From contig CAMJPL010000002.1 in the NCBI GenBank assembly GCA_946407735.1, forward strand, positions 1 to 64,000: 64,000 bases of DNA, read 5' to 3'. The notes beneath the pieces are model-generated. The model was not told where the DNA came from. It searched no databases and worked only from the letters and a program-made list of their open reading frames with translations. Numbering within the stretch: the stretch's first letter is position 1; each line of letters starts with the position of its first letter. The DNA is from an uncultured Clostridia bacterium. Its GTDB lineage: Bacteria > Bacillota > Clostridia > Oscillospirales > CAG-272. This document shows positions 1 through 9,269 of this stretch, piece by piece. Both the position numbers and the translations under genes were made by a program.

Positions 1-23
1 ATTTCATTCCTGTCGCGCGTATA

Positions 24-53
24 ATTATATCATAAACGGATGCGGATAGTCAA
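24..53 (-). promoter_or_regulatory. Leftward promoter for a gene beyond the left edge
   Basis: Read on the minus strand, TTGACT (48-53) and TATAAT (24-29) are separated by 18 bp, with an extended -10 TGA directly before TATAAT. It points out of the window, so the gene it serves is not visible. It lies downstream of the DMT transporter stop at 96. Confidence 0.6.
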
Positions 54-95
54 GTAGTTAAATGTATTATACATCCTCATCCCGCCGGTGATCCG

Positions 96-1022
96 TTACA
101 GTTTTATGAGATTGATCATCAGCAGCGAGACGAACGTCAGGATCACTCCGATAACGCATCTGACATTTATCTTTTCCCTGAAAAGGAAATGCGACATCAG
201 CATCGAAACGGAAAGCCCCCCGCCCTGCATCAGAGGATAAAGCTCAGCCGCCGGCAATATTCCGGCTGCGGCGGTCGAGAACAGGGTATTCAGGAAAATG
301 CACACCGACATAACGGAAACGTACGCGCCGAGCATCAGGGTCTGCTTTGTTCCGACGACGGATCCGCCGCGCGGCGATGAGCCGGATCTTATCCTGATCG
401 CTCCCCAGATAATGAAAAGAAGGAGGGAGGAAACCATATATGTGTACAGATTGAAGACCGGGATCCCCGCGTCGGGCGACGAGTACCTGAACCATTTCTG
501 GCTGAATGAAGAAAGCCCGTTCGCCGCCCCGCAGAGGATCAAAAGGGCGTATGCCCTGACATCCAGCTTCTCCCTGATTTTGTTGTTATAGCTGCACATT
601 ATGTACGCCGAGATTATGAGGAGGATCATCCCGGCGGCGTGATTTGCCCTTACCGGCTCGCCGAAAAACACGGCGCACAGCATTATCGGTATGATCACTC
701 CGGCGGTGAGGAAGACGTCGACCAGCATATACGCACCGCGCCTGATCACTAAAAGCCAGACCACGACGAACACCGATGTCGATATGCCGGAGAGCAGAAA
801 GATCAGAAGCTGTTTTGCGCTTATCTCCGCCGCCGCGAACGAGCCTGACGATATAAAGACGGCGAAAAGCCCTATCGGGACGCAGATCAGCATCCTGACG
901 GCGTTGAACAGGATCGCCGACGAAAGCGCGGTTATCAGCCCGCTCGTCTTTTTTCCGAAATATCCCTTCGCCGCTCCCGAGAGGACGGCGAGGGCGGTAA
1001 ACAAATATCCCATACCCGGCAT
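96..1022 (-). CDS. DMT-superfamily (EamA-type) membrane transporter
   Basis: This 308-residue protein is almost entirely hydrophobic, with about ten predicted membrane segments in two halves. The second half begins near residue 155 with a small-residue-rich helix, as in the duplicated EamA fold. Members of this family export or import small metabolites; the substrate cannot be read from sequence. The ATG at 1022 is preferred over a GTG three bases upstream. The gene follows the AraC stop codon without a gap, so the two are probably cotranscribed from the AraC promoter. That suggests the exporter belongs to the same sugar-responsive unit (inference). Confidence 0.85.
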   Translation of the reverse strand: MPGMGYLFTALAVLSGAAKGYFGKKTSGLITALSSAILFNAVRMLICVPIGLFAVFISSGSFAAAEISAKQLLIFLLSGISTSVFVVVWLLVIRRGAYMLVDVFLTAGVIIPIMLCAVFFGEPVRANHAAGMILLIISAYIMCSYNNKIREKLDVRAYALLILCGAANGLSSFSQKWFRYSSPDAGIPVFNLYTYMVSSLLLFIIWGAIRIRSGSSPRGGSVVGTKQTLMLGAYVSVMSVCIFLNTLFSTAAAGILPAAELYPLMQGGGLSVSMLMSHFLFREKINVRCVIGVILTFVSLLMINLIKL

Positions 1023-1025
1023 CAC

Positions 1026-1814
1026 TCAGACTATATCGTTTCTCACGTCGCTGTTAAAGGATTTCCCGGTCCTTTTCCTATACAGCTTTCTCATATACCC
1101 GGCGTCGCAGAAACCGTTTTTCTCGGATGCCTCATCCGCCGGCATGCCGCGCGTTATCATGCGCTTTGTTTCCTCAAATCGTATCGAATCGCGGTATTCG
1201 ATTGGCGACACCCCCGCCGCCGCCCTGAATCTTCGCCTGAAATGGCTCTCCGACAGGTGACATACCGCGGCGTATTCGGAGACCGGAATATTCCTTGCGT
1301 AATTATCCCTTATATACTCCATCGCAAGGGCTATGACGGGATCGTTTTCGGCATGGCCGTTGTATTCGCTTATCATGGAGTCGATGAGCTTCCACATCAT
1401 AGCCTTTATATGAAGCAGATTGTTCCCGGCTTCAAGCTCTTCGTTTATTTCGGATATCAGCGAGTGATACCTTCCGCCGGAGTCGTTCCATCCGCAGTAG
1501 ACGTCGGGATCTATCAGGACCTTAGAGCCATGGGAATACAGATCGAAGCATATCCCTATACCGCCGCATACGGTGTCGGTCACGGTGCGGTAATTCGCCT
1601 TATCGGGTATGAGGATAAGCGTCCCGCTGCCGAGCGAAAACGATCCGCCGTCCGTGTCGTATATCCGGGTCCCGTTGGTGATGATATGGATGAGATTCTG
1701 ATTCCTTCCCGATACCGAGTAATTATGCTCTGTTCCCTTTTCCCAGATATCTTTCCTCGCGAAGATGTTTTCTATCGACAGATCCATCCTGCAAAGATTT
1801 TCCAAAAGTGCCAT
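1026..1814 (-). CDS. AraC-family transcriptional regulator
   Basis: A 262-residue regulator. The N-terminal part (about residues 20-130) has the alternating beta pattern of an AraC sugar-sensing cupin. The C-terminal 100 residues carry two helix-turn-helix units (SEYAAVCHLSESHFRRRF, then NGFCDAGYMRKLYRKRTGK). The ATG at 1814 is chosen because AAGGAGGTG lies 7 bases before it; a GTG at 1823 would overlap that ribosome site. It is transcribed divergently from the oxidoreductase operon, with paired direct repeats between the promoters. It is therefore the likely activator of that operon, probably responding to the sugar captured by the lipoprotein at 3918. Confidence 0.92.
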   Translation of the reverse strand: MALLENLCRMDLSIENIFARKDIWEKGTEHNYSVSGRNQNLIHIITNGTRIYDTDGGSFSLGSGTLILIPDKANYRTVTDTVCGGIGICFDLYSHGSKVLIDPDVYCGWNDSGGRYHSLISEINEELEAGNNLLHIKAMMWKLIDSMISEYNGHAENDPVIALAMEYIRDNYARNIPVSEYAAVCHLSESHFRRRFRAAAGVSPIEYRDSIRFEETKRMITRGMPADEASEKNGFCDAGYMRKLYRKRTGKSFNSDVRNDIV

Positions 1815-1847
1815 ATCCGTCACCTCCTTTTCAAGTGTTTCAAATAT

Positions 1848-1876
1848 ATTTTACTCATATTAACGTATTTTGTCAA
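1848..1876 (-). promoter_or_regulatory. Promoter of the AraC-DMT unit
   Basis: On the minus strand, TTGACA (1871-1876), a 17-bp spacer and TAAAAT (1848-1853) lie about 35 bp upstream of the AraC ATG. Confidence 0.75.
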
Positions 1877-1892
1877 TGATTTTCATAAAAAT

Positions 1893-1923
1893 GATCGAAT
1901 CACACCCGAAAAAGATCGAATCA
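1893..1923. promoter_or_regulatory. Direct-repeat operator, probably for AraC
   Basis: GATCGAATCA occurs at 1893-1902 and again at 1914-1923. The start-to-start distance is exactly 21 bp, two helical turns, which is the layout expected for an AraC protein contacting two half-sites on one face. The right copy ends four bases before the rightward -35 box at 1928. This fits activation of the oxidoreductase operon. Confidence 0.7.
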
Positions 1924-1927
1924 TATA

Positions 1928-1956
1928 TTGAATATCAAAAATGAGTCTGGTATAAT
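1928..1956 (+). promoter_or_regulatory. Promoter of oxidoreductase-isomerase-lipoprotein operon
   Basis: TTGAAT (1928-1933), a 17-bp spacer ending in TGG, and a perfect TATAAT (1951-1956) lie 38 bp before the ATG at 1994. Its position rules out any start codon upstream of 1960. Confidence 0.8.
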
Positions 1957-1993
1957 GTTAATGTCAGACATTATATTTATCAGAGGTAAGGAC

Positions 1994-3073
1994 ATGAAAA
2001 AATACCGCATCGGACTGATCGGCGTCGGCGGGATAATGAACGGTGCTCATATCCCGGGATATCTTTCCGACGATAACTGTGAGATAACGGCGATCGCCGA
2101 CATAAGCGAATCGGCGCTTGAGAGAACGGGCGACAGGCTGAATCTCCCTCGGGATAGAAGATTCGGCTCTCACACCGAGCTGCTGAGATCCGGACTTGTC
2201 GACGCAGTGGATATCGCCACATCGAATGACGTCCATGTCCCCATCGCCCTCGAGGCGCTCTCATCCGGTTATCCGGTCAGCGTCGAAAAGCCGATAGGCA
2301 TGAATTTCAATCAGGCGCTCGAGCTCGAAAAGAGATCCGCCGAGACGGGACTGCCTGTCTTCGTCTGCTTCTCATGGCGGTACAGGCTCTTCCCGAGATA
2401 TATGAAATACCTTGTCGACAGCGGCGAGATCGGCAGGCTCTATCATATCTACATAAAATGCATAAAGGACAGCGGACTCTGGAAGGGACGCCGGCTTGAA
2501 TGGCGATTCCAGAAGGAGCGCGCCGGGTCGGGTGTGCTCTGCGATCTGGGCTCGCATATGTTCGATATGATAAGATTCTTCGGCGAGGAATTCGAGAGCG
2601 TTTTCTGCGATATGGGGACGATAGTCAAGCGCAGGCAGATGATCGATTCCGACGAATGGGGTGACGTCACCACAGACGACTGGAGCAACGTCATATGCAG
2701 GCTGAAAAGCGGCATCGACGCGACGGTGACGCTCACAAGATGCGCGACGAACGAGAAGGACACGATTGAATTCTACCTCATCGGTGAAAAGGGGTCGCTG
2801 AAATTCGTATATGACAACGGCCCGCAGAAGCTGTATAAATGCACCGGCGACGACATGAAGGACAACACCTTCCGCGAGGTTGAGGTCCCGTCCGACTTCA
2901 AAGCCGGAAGCCAGAGCTCGGCGTATATATCGCTCCTTTCCGGCGTGTCAGACAGCTATACCGCGCTGATAGGCGACGGCATAAAGAGTCAGGCCGCCGT
3001 CGACGCGGCGGTCATGTCGTTCGAAACGGGACGGCGCATTACCATCGACGAGCTTTACAGGTGCGGGATATGA
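1994..3073 (+). CDS. Gfo/Idh/MocA-family NAD(P)-dependent oxidoreductase
   Basis: A 359-residue oxidoreductase. The N-terminal Rossmann motif GLIGVGG starts near residue 7, and the family catalytic EKP sits at residues 98-100. The C-terminal alpha/beta dimerisation domain starts near residue 125. Members oxidise or reduce hydroxyls of sugars or inositols using NAD(P) in the cytosol. ATG 1994 is chosen for its AGAGGTAAGG ribosome site and its place after the promoter; an upstream in-frame TTG overlaps the -35 box. The gene overlaps the following isomerase by ATGA, implying coupled translation. The exact substrate is unknown. Confidence 0.92.
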   Translation: MKKYRIGLIGVGGIMNGAHIPGYLSDDNCEITAIADISESALERTGDRLNLPRDRRFGSHTELLRSGLVDAVDIATSNDVHVPIALEALSSGYPVSVEKPIGMNFNQALELEKRSAETGLPVFVCFSWRYRLFPRYMKYLVDSGEIGRLYHIYIKCIKDSGLWKGRRLEWRFQKERAGSGVLCDLGSHMFDMIRFFGEEFESVFCDMGTIVKRRQMIDSDEWGDVTTDDWSNVICRLKSGIDATVTLTRCATNEKDTIEFYLIGEKGSLKFVYDNGPQKLYKCTGDDMKDNTFREVEVPSDFKAGSQSSAYISLLSGVSDSYTALIGDGIKSQAAVDAAVMSFETGRRITIDELYRCGI

Positions 3074-3897
3074 AATACGGAACGCTGATAAGGCTCGCCG
3101 AGCCGAAAGACGCCGAGCCGAAGATGAGGCAGCTGAGGGAGTGCGGACTTGACTGCTGCCAGCTGGTCTACAAGCCGGAAAAATACGAGGCAGAAGACGC
3201 CGAAATAATAAAAGAGGCTTCGCTTAAAACCGGTGTCGAGATCTCGGCGCAGTTCTGCGGGTTCAGGGATCAGTACGCCACATGGAACACGAAAAGCGGA
3301 TTTCTGACAAACGGCATAAATTCCCCGTTATTCGCCGAAAGCCGCCTCGCGTACCTTCTATCGGCCATCCCGTTCATAAAGAAGCTCGGGATAACCGACA
3401 TGATAATCCACGCCGGATTCATCCCGAACAATCCTTTTGACGACAGCTACGGCAGGATGCTTTCGGCCATGACCATGCTGTGCGGTCATCTGAAAAACAA
3501 CGGCCTCAATCTGCTGCTCGAGACAGGCACCGACTCGCCGATATCCATGCTCAGGCTGATTGAGGAGGTCGGTACCAGCAACATATACGTCAATCTTGAC
3601 ACCGGCAACCTGATCATGTACGGTTACGGAAATCCGGTCGACGCGCTGCACACCTACGGGCGTCTTGTGAGAAACACCCACTTCAAGGACGGTCTGCCGC
3701 CGACAGTCCCGGGTGCTCTCGGAAAGGAGACCGAAATAGGCTCGGGAAACGTCGATTTCAAAAAAGTCATCTCGATCCTTAAATCCCTGGGATATGACAG
3801 ATATATAACGATAGAGCGCGAGCTGTCCGGAGGAAATCAGTCGGATGAGATAATACGGGCGTTAAGTTATATACGCGATATCTGGGATAACGGATAA
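3070..3897 (+). CDS. Sugar phosphate isomerase/epimerase (AP-endonuclease-2 TIM barrel)
   Basis: A 275-residue xylose-isomerase-like TIM barrel. The four usual metal ligands are visible: Glu in LLLETG, Asp in VNLDTGN, His in NTHFKD and Glu in TIEREL. These enzymes interconvert keto and aldo sugars or epimerise inositol-type intermediates. The start overlaps the upstream stop (ATGA). Pairing with a Gfo/Idh/MocA enzyme is typical of oxidation-isomerisation-reduction routes for unusual sugars. A solute-binding lipoprotein follows 20 bp later, completing a capture-and-convert operon. Confidence 0.9.
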   Translation: MKYGTLIRLAEPKDAEPKMRQLRECGLDCCQLVYKPEKYEAEDAEIIKEASLKTGVEISAQFCGFRDQYATWNTKSGFLTNGINSPLFAESRLAYLLSAIPFIKKLGITDMIIHAGFIPNNPFDDSYGRMLSAMTMLCGHLKNNGLNLLLETGTDSPISMLRLIEEVGTSNIYVNLDTGNLIMYGYGNPVDALHTYGRLVRNTHFKDGLPPTVPGALGKETEIGSGNVDFKKVISILKSLGYDRYITIERELSGGNQSDEIIRALSYIRDIWDNG

Positions 3898-3917
3898 AGC
3901 CCGAACGGGGGGTAGGT

Positions 3918-5369
3918 ATGTTAAAGAAAATACTTGCATGTGTCCTTTTCCTTGGCACGGCGCTGCTGCATGTATGCGGCTGCTCCGGCTCCGAGGTATC
4001 GGCGCCGGAGGTCACGGTAGATACCGCCGCCGGGACGGCGGCTGAAACCGAGGCGCCGGCCGAGACGGATATCACTGACGAGCTTCCGGACAAAGATTTC
4101 GGCGGAGCGGTTTACACAATGACCGGCGTCGACTACACCACGAGGCGCAATTTCGCGAATGAGGATGAAAGCGGCGAAATTGTAAACGACGCCCTCGCGG
4201 CCCGCGATCTCGCCGTAAGCGAACGGTACAACGTCTCGATCAAAACCATAGCTGAGGATTCGGCGGACAAGATCAACAGCAACGTGAAGAAGGCGGTACA
4301 GGCGGGAGATCACGCTTACGATTTCGTGATCTCGTCGATCTCCGGGTCGATGATATCCCTCATGACGGGAAATCTTCTGTATGATCTTTCCGGTCTTGAG
4401 GCGCTGTCCCTCGACAAGCCGTGGTGGTCGCCCGGTATGTATGAAAACACAAGACTCAACGGAACGCAGTACATCACAACGGGCGACATCTCGCCGATGA
4501 AATACTACGCCCCTTACTGTCTCGCGTACAACCGCAAGCTCTGTGAGGATTACGGTTATAAGGATATCGACAAATCGGTCCTCGACGGGAAATGGACAAT
4601 TGACGCGTTCGACAAGATGATAACCGACTCGAATTCGGACCTGAACGGCGACGGGATCATCGACGGCAGCGATTTCTTCGGCTACGCGCACGTCAATACC
4701 GAGATAACCGCCTTCTCGCATTATGTCGGGGCCGGTCAGAAATTATCCGTCACATCGTCTGACGGGAATGTCGAGATCCCGATAAACACACCGGCATCCG
4801 TCTCAGTCATCGAAAAATGCGGAGCGCTGATATCAAGGTCTCCCGGCTATCCGGCGAGCGACGACAAGATCACGATAAGCATGTTCAAGGAGGACAGGGC
4901 GCTGTTCTTCGGAAATTCTTACTCGAACATCATCGCCAATTTCAGGGACATGGAAAGCGATTTCACCGTGATACCGACTCCGAAGCTCGATGAGGCGCAG
5001 CCAAGGTATTACAGCTATATCAACACATGGGCTCTGAGCGGGACCGCCGTTCCGGCGAATATCGCCGATCCCGAAATGGTGGGGACGGTGACGGAGGCTC
5101 TTTGCAGATACTCATATCGGGACGTACGCCCGGATCTGTACGAGACCGTCATAAAGGTGAAGGTCGCCCGCGGCGATATCGACGCCGTGCTGCTCGACAT
5201 CGTATTCGACAACACATACGTCGATTTCAACGGCATATTCAATCTCGGGGGATCGGCCTCCGCGGTCGCAAATGCCATACTTACGGGATCCGATTTCATG
5301 TCCGCCTACGCGAAGATCGAAAACAAGATCCGGGGAGATATTGAAAAATACCTTTCATTCGGCGGCTGA
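3918..5369 (+). CDS. Extracellular solute-binding lipoprotein (ABC type)
   Basis: A 483-residue lipoprotein with a hydrophobic signal peptide and a lipobox-like LLHVCGC (Cys about residues 20-22). A short Ala/Thr/Glu-rich linker follows, then a type-1 solute-binding fold. Near residue 240 a DLNGDGIIDGSDFFGY loop resembles a calcium loop; related proteins at 30922 and 58480 share it. It should capture a sugar or oligosaccharide outside the membrane. No permease or ATPase gene is adjacent, so it must use a transporter encoded elsewhere. It is last in an operon under the divergent AraC, and a strong hairpin follows. Confidence 0.88.
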   Translation: MLKKILACVLFLGTALLHVCGCSGSEVSAPEVTVDTAAGTAAETEAPAETDITDELPDKDFGGAVYTMTGVDYTTRRNFANEDESGEIVNDALAARDLAVSERYNVSIKTIAEDSADKINSNVKKAVQAGDHAYDFVISSISGSMISLMTGNLLYDLSGLEALSLDKPWWSPGMYENTRLNGTQYITTGDISPMKYYAPYCLAYNRKLCEDYGYKDIDKSVLDGKWTIDAFDKMITDSNSDLNGDGIIDGSDFFGYAHVNTEITAFSHYVGAGQKLSVTSSDGNVEIPINTPASVSVIEKCGALISRSPGYPASDDKITISMFKEDRALFFGNSYSNIIANFRDMESDFTVIPTPKLDEAQPRYYSYINTWALSGTAVPANIADPEMVGTVTEALCRYSYRDVRPDLYETVIKVKVARGDIDAVLLDIVFDNTYVDFNGIFNLGGSASAVANAILTGSDFMSAYAKIENKIRGDIEKYLSFGG

Positions 5370-5416
5370 TCATGCTAAAAAGCCTGACCGCATATCACGT
5401 CTGTAACGTGCTAGAC

Positions 5417-5450
5417 AAACCCGCCCGCGGAGCAGTCCGCGGGCGGGTTT
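5417..5450. terminator. Bidirectional Rho-independent terminator
   Basis: A perfect 14-bp stem (5417-5430 with 5437-5450) with a 6-base loop is flanked by A and T residues. It lies between two convergent genes and can serve both. Confidence 0.9.
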
Positions 5451-5462
5451 CATTTGGTTCAT

Positions 5463-7145
5463 TCATCTGAAAATATACTGACTCGCCGGCTCAAGATGCA
5501 GCCTGAGTCCTTCCTCTGACGCTTCGGCGGCAGGGCATTCCCCGATGGGGACAAGCGCACGCTTATCGGGGTCAAACCACTCTGACGGCTCGAATCCTGT
5601 GAGCAGGATATCATGTCCGCCGCCGTCAAATTCATCAGCGCGCTTGTCCGTCACGACGGTGATCCCGCCGTCATAGAAGCTCAGGATCGCGTCGCATCCG
5701 ATGATCCTGCCGATTTTTCGCCAGCCGTGATATGGGATCACGTCAAGATCATATCTTCCGTCGAGGTCCGGCAGATGGAACACCGCTTCAAGCCGATGAT
5801 CGCCGAGAAGTGAAAACACCGATTTCAGATATCTCGTGGTCTCTCTGCAGAGCTCCCAGCGCCATGTGGGCTCGTTGTTCCCGCCGAGGATCGAATAGCT
5901 GTGGACATGATAATATACGTAATACTCGACATATCTGCAGCCGTACGCCGCGAGAAGATTGGTCTGCCAGCGCATGAACTGCGGCGTGATATCCGATCTC
6001 GCCGGATCAGCCCCTACCCTGATCGCGGCGAGGATGGCTCCGTGGTCGACGCCGTTGTCGACTGCAAACGCCCGCTGCAGCTCGAAATTGGAATAAAAAT
6101 ACGGATCGGTCATTTCCGCACCCCTTTCGGTCATGAAGAAGGGATAGCGGTCGAAGCAGTAGTAATCGGGGTGAACGAGGCGCGAAAACTCGCTGTAAAA
6201 CGACTGCACGCCATAGGTATGAGCGCGTGGACCGAGATTTATGTAGACCGGGCGTTTTTTCGGATCATACTTTCGGAAGCAGGCCCGCGCGAAGGAGCAC
6301 AGATTGAAATCCCGCGCGTCCGGCTCGTCCCAGTACCCCCACTGGGATATCCCGTCAAGATCTCCGAAGGCCTCGACAAGGCCCCGGATCTCACCTTCAT
6401 ATTCCTCCGCCTTATCCGGTCGCTCGAGCGGATCAAAGTCCCCGGGATGCGAGGCTCCGTAAAGACGGGCCGTGACGCCCTCGGCATAAAAGCGTCCTAT
6501 CAGGGCGCGGAGCCTCCGAACATTATCCTGATCATGCCAGTCGGCGTTAAGGGGAACCTCATCCGTCCCGAAATCGACGATACCGCGAAAGGTTTTCTCG
6601 TCCTCAAAGGGCGCGAGGTTGTAGGGTGAGCCGTAAAATGACACCGTGAATTTCGGGAAGGCATGGCGGATAGGCGGCGCTTCACAGCCGAATGTCCCGA
6701 ATGCTTCCCCGTCAAGCCAGGCGTCCTTTTTGTCTTCCGAATATCTCACGCACTCATGGAGCTTTTCGGCGGCGGCGCGATAACCGCCGTAGGTATGCGC
6801 GAGAGTGGTCACGGTGCCGCCCCGGCGGATGATGACGTACTGATAGGCGTCTGCGTCGCCGAGCCCCGAGAGATCGGTGGTAAAGCACCGGCCGACATAT
6901 ACCCTGTTTCCCGTGATCTCCCCCGCCGAGTCCTCCGTTATCATCTGCGGCCACTCACCTGTGACGTTCCAGATGCCGGATAGCAGCGTTTTGTTCAGAT
7001 AATTAAAAAGCTCGGAGGAGATGTTTCTCGACGGCTCGGGAGGCGTGACGTCCTTATAGATCTCAAACGGGTAAGGATATCCCGAATACACGAAGTGACA
7101 TACGCTCACGCCGTCTTTTACAAGGTAGAATCTTTCATCTGACAT
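5463..7145 (-). CDS. Putative glycoside hydrolase, TIM barrel, GH123-like
   Basis: A 560-residue protein with no signal peptide or membrane segment. Residues about 60-150 resemble the beta-sandwich that precedes the barrel in GH20/GH67/GH84-type enzymes (NRVYVGR, then GGYRAAAEKLHECV). The central part looks like a TIM barrel, with WGYWDEP placing an Asp-Glu pair at 273-274. That pair is like the DEP motif of GH123/DUF4091 hydrolases, which use substrate-assisted catalysis. Family placement is inference. It is the last gene of a leftward glycosidase run, 14 bp after the GH5-like gene, and is probably cytosolic. Confidence 0.6.
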   Translation of the reverse strand: MSDERFYLVKDGVSVCHFVYSGYPYPFEIYKDVTPPEPSRNISSELFNYLNKTLLSGIWNVTGEWPQMITEDSAGEITGNRVYVGRCFTTDLSGLGDADAYQYVIIRRGGTVTTLAHTYGGYRAAAEKLHECVRYSEDKKDAWLDGEAFGTFGCEAPPIRHAFPKFTVSFYGSPYNLAPFEDEKTFRGIVDFGTDEVPLNADWHDQDNVRRLRALIGRFYAEGVTARLYGASHPGDFDPLERPDKAEEYEGEIRGLVEAFGDLDGISQWGYWDEPDARDFNLCSFARACFRKYDPKKRPVYINLGPRAHTYGVQSFYSEFSRLVHPDYYCFDRYPFFMTERGAEMTDPYFYSNFELQRAFAVDNGVDHGAILAAIRVGADPARSDITPQFMRWQTNLLAAYGCRYVEYYVYYHVHSYSILGGNNEPTWRWELCRETTRYLKSVFSLLGDHRLEAVFHLPDLDGRYDLDVIPYHGWRKIGRIIGCDAILSFYDGGITVVTDKRADEFDGGGHDILLTGFEPSEWFDPDKRALVPIGECPAAEASEEGLRLHLEPASQYIFR

Positions 7146-7159
7146 ATCGGGACACCCTG

Positions 7160-9127
7160 TTATAAATGGCTCGTTTCCTTTATTATCAGAATCATCCCGG
7201 TGTTTCCGGGAAGGGTGACGCTGATGCCGTTTCCGGTATCTTCGGCGGCGCCGCCGTGTATGGTTTCCGTCTTCATGAGCGAATATCCGTCACAGAATAT
7301 TTCTGCCGTGCGTTCATCCGGAGTGTAGTTCATGACGGTCAGTATGCGCTCGGCTTCGGATCTTATGTGCTCCGTCAGACAGATATACGGCGAATCGGAG
7401 CGGGCCTTCTTTTCGGGACTGCGAAGGCCGCACGCCGAGTAGAAGCGGTACAGGTCCTTCGCCCCTTCGCCGGAAACTATACCGCTGCCGCATCCGGCCT
7501 CGTATTCTACGGGATAGGCGCAGAAGAACACCTTGCCGCATCCATAGCTGTTTACCGTCAGCGCCGGATTTCCGTCGTCGGCATACGCCAGAACCGTGGC
7601 ATCCGTGACCTCATACCGCAGCTTGTACTCGCTGCTCATCTCCGCTTTGCTTCCGTCGGCAAACGTCACCGTGTCGGGCTTCGTTCGGCGGCACCGTGTT
7701 TTCACCTTGACGCCTGTATATGACGAGAACGGCGACATCAGAGCGCTGCCGAGCGACAGATACAGCGAAGCGCCGTTTTCGACTCGGCGGAGTATCTCTG
7801 ACAGCACATGTCCCTCGATCGCCGCGAGCCCGCAGAGGTTCGGAAGAAGATATGCCTTCGCCTCGGGGATCTCGTCACTGCACCACGCGAACGTTATGTC
7901 GATTCCCGCCTGCTTCGCTAAAATGAAAGCGCCGTACGCAGTCGCCCAGATATCCTGCCCTGCCGTCAAAACACACACGGCGTCCTTTATATACGGCGGC
8001 AGAGTGTTCCCATTTTTTCCGTCGGCGCCGGTGATCCCTTCTGAAAAGCCGTCGGCGAAGTCGGCGAACTCCTTCATCGCGCATACTACGGGCTTGGGAG
8101 ACGCGTCGACGCGGAACAGGCCGAGCTCCCGCTCGACCGAGTCCCAGTCATACGGCGTGTGCGTCAGCTCCGACTGCTCATTTGCGCACCACCAGACAAA
8201 TCCGCGCAGATCGTGTGCCCATGTCGAGAAAAGACAGGCGCGGATGTAGTCGGCGGCGATATCCTCGTCGGCGATCATGGGTCCGAGCGTGCCGGCCTCT
8301 TCGACAAAGCAAGGTTTGCCGCCGAGCGAGGCGTACATGACCGATTCCGCGGTGGAATGAAGTATCGACTTCATCTCGTTCAGAGGGTCGGTGCCGCAGT
8401 GCGGGGTGAACACCGGATAAGGATGCGTGCAGAGTATGTCGAGTATCTCACCCTGATCCTCCGGCGACCATGTCCCGGTCGGCGAAAGGCCGTGCATCCC
8501 GGAGACGACGGGATGGGACTTGTCCTCGGAGCGGATCGTGTTAGTGATCGCAGAAGCCCAGAGATACGCCGCGTCGTGCGATATTCCCTGCATGCAGTTG
8601 CATTCGTTGCCGAGATCCCACGCGGCCACGGCAGGATGATCCTTGAACCGGCGCACCATATAGCGGACAAAACGGATCTGCCAGCGGATGACGAGCGGAT
8701 CGGAGAGCAGCCCCTTCCCCTGGAACGCCTCCGGCATATGCATGCGTCCGCTCATCCAGCCGGTGACAAGACCGACGATGAGCCTGATGCCGTGCTTCTG
8801 CGCGATGTCACAGAACTGCCCGAAACGGTCGGCCATAACGATATCGACTCCCGCCCTTCCGGCATCGGTAAACGGGAGCGGATCTTCGCCGAGACGCATC
8901 TCGCGTTCGCTCGATCCGCCGCCGTAGTGGATGCGCAGAGGCTGAAAGTCCCGCCAGTTTGGGAACATCCGCACCACCCGGACATTGTATTCGGCGAGAC
9001 GGCGCAGATCGTCGTCGACGACCTCGGGACGCCAGTCTCGCCACATGTTCGTCCCGGCGTGGGAAGCCCAGTAATTGCATCCGGTGAAATACTTGCCTGA
9101 GGTGAAAAGTGTATCGTTGTTATTCAT
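7160..9127 (-). CDS. GH5/GH-A clan glycoside hydrolase (cytosolic)
   Basis: A 655-residue enzyme. An N-terminal GH-A TIM barrel (about 1-345) is followed by a glutamine-amidotransferase-like middle domain and a beta domain, as in beta-galactosidase/mannanase-type enzymes. The acid/base candidate is Glu175 in WDLGNECN; the nucleophile is Glu276 or Glu277 in CFVEEAGTLG. It should cleave beta-linked glycosides. No signal peptide is seen, so it probably acts on imported substrates. It sits between the GH123-like gene and an oxidoreductase of the GH109 branch. The ribosome site is weak, and a 142-bp gap with a hairpin separates it from the upstream gene. Confidence 0.82.
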   Translation of the reverse strand: MNNNDTLFTSGKYFTGCNYWASHAGTNMWRDWRPEVVDDDLRRLAEYNVRVVRMFPNWRDFQPLRIHYGGGSSEREMRLGEDPLPFTDAGRAGVDIVMADRFGQFCDIAQKHGIRLIVGLVTGWMSGRMHMPEAFQGKGLLSDPLVIRWQIRFVRYMVRRFKDHPAVAAWDLGNECNCMQGISHDAAYLWASAITNTIRSEDKSHPVVSGMHGLSPTGTWSPEDQGEILDILCTHPYPVFTPHCGTDPLNEMKSILHSTAESVMYASLGGKPCFVEEAGTLGPMIADEDIAADYIRACLFSTWAHDLRGFVWWCANEQSELTHTPYDWDSVERELGLFRVDASPKPVVCAMKEFADFADGFSEGITGADGKNGNTLPPYIKDAVCVLTAGQDIWATAYGAFILAKQAGIDITFAWCSDEIPEAKAYLLPNLCGLAAIEGHVLSEILRRVENGASLYLSLGSALMSPFSSYTGVKVKTRCRRTKPDTVTFADGSKAEMSSEYKLRYEVTDATVLAYADDGNPALTVNSYGCGKVFFCAYPVEYEAGCGSGIVSGEGAKDLYRFYSACGLRSPEKKARSDSPYICLTEHIRSEAERILTVMNYTPDERTAEIFCDGYSLMKTETIHGGAAEDTGNGISVTLPGNTGMILIIKETSHL

Positions 9128-9195
9128 ATTGATATACCGTCATTCCGCGAAAGGAGTCGATGAGAGGACAGTCCGCCGGGGCAGGATATGAATAA

Positions 9196-9242
9196 CCGTC
9201 TTCTCCGGCAGAGCCCGGAGCGGAGAAAGCCGGAGAAGGCGG
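9196..9242 (-). terminator. Intra-operon hairpin, possible attenuator
   Basis: CCGTCTTCTCCGGC (9196-9209) pairs with 9229-9242 over 14 positions with one G-T pair. On the minus strand it is followed by only a weak T stretch. It may lower expression of the GH5-like gene relative to the oxidoreductase upstream. Confidence 0.4.
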
Positions 9243-9269
9243 TCATTTACGCTTCATTTACATCAGATG

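Noticed and set aside
4621-4690. Dockerin-like calcium loop (NGDGIIDGSD) in the solute-binding protein
   Set aside because: A single loop inside a solute-binding fold shared by all three paralogues; dockerins need two duplicated loops at a terminus.
8159-9100. Rightward open frame of about 313 codons inside the GH5-like gene
   Set aside because: Antisense to conserved catalytic motifs; no promoter or ribosome site.
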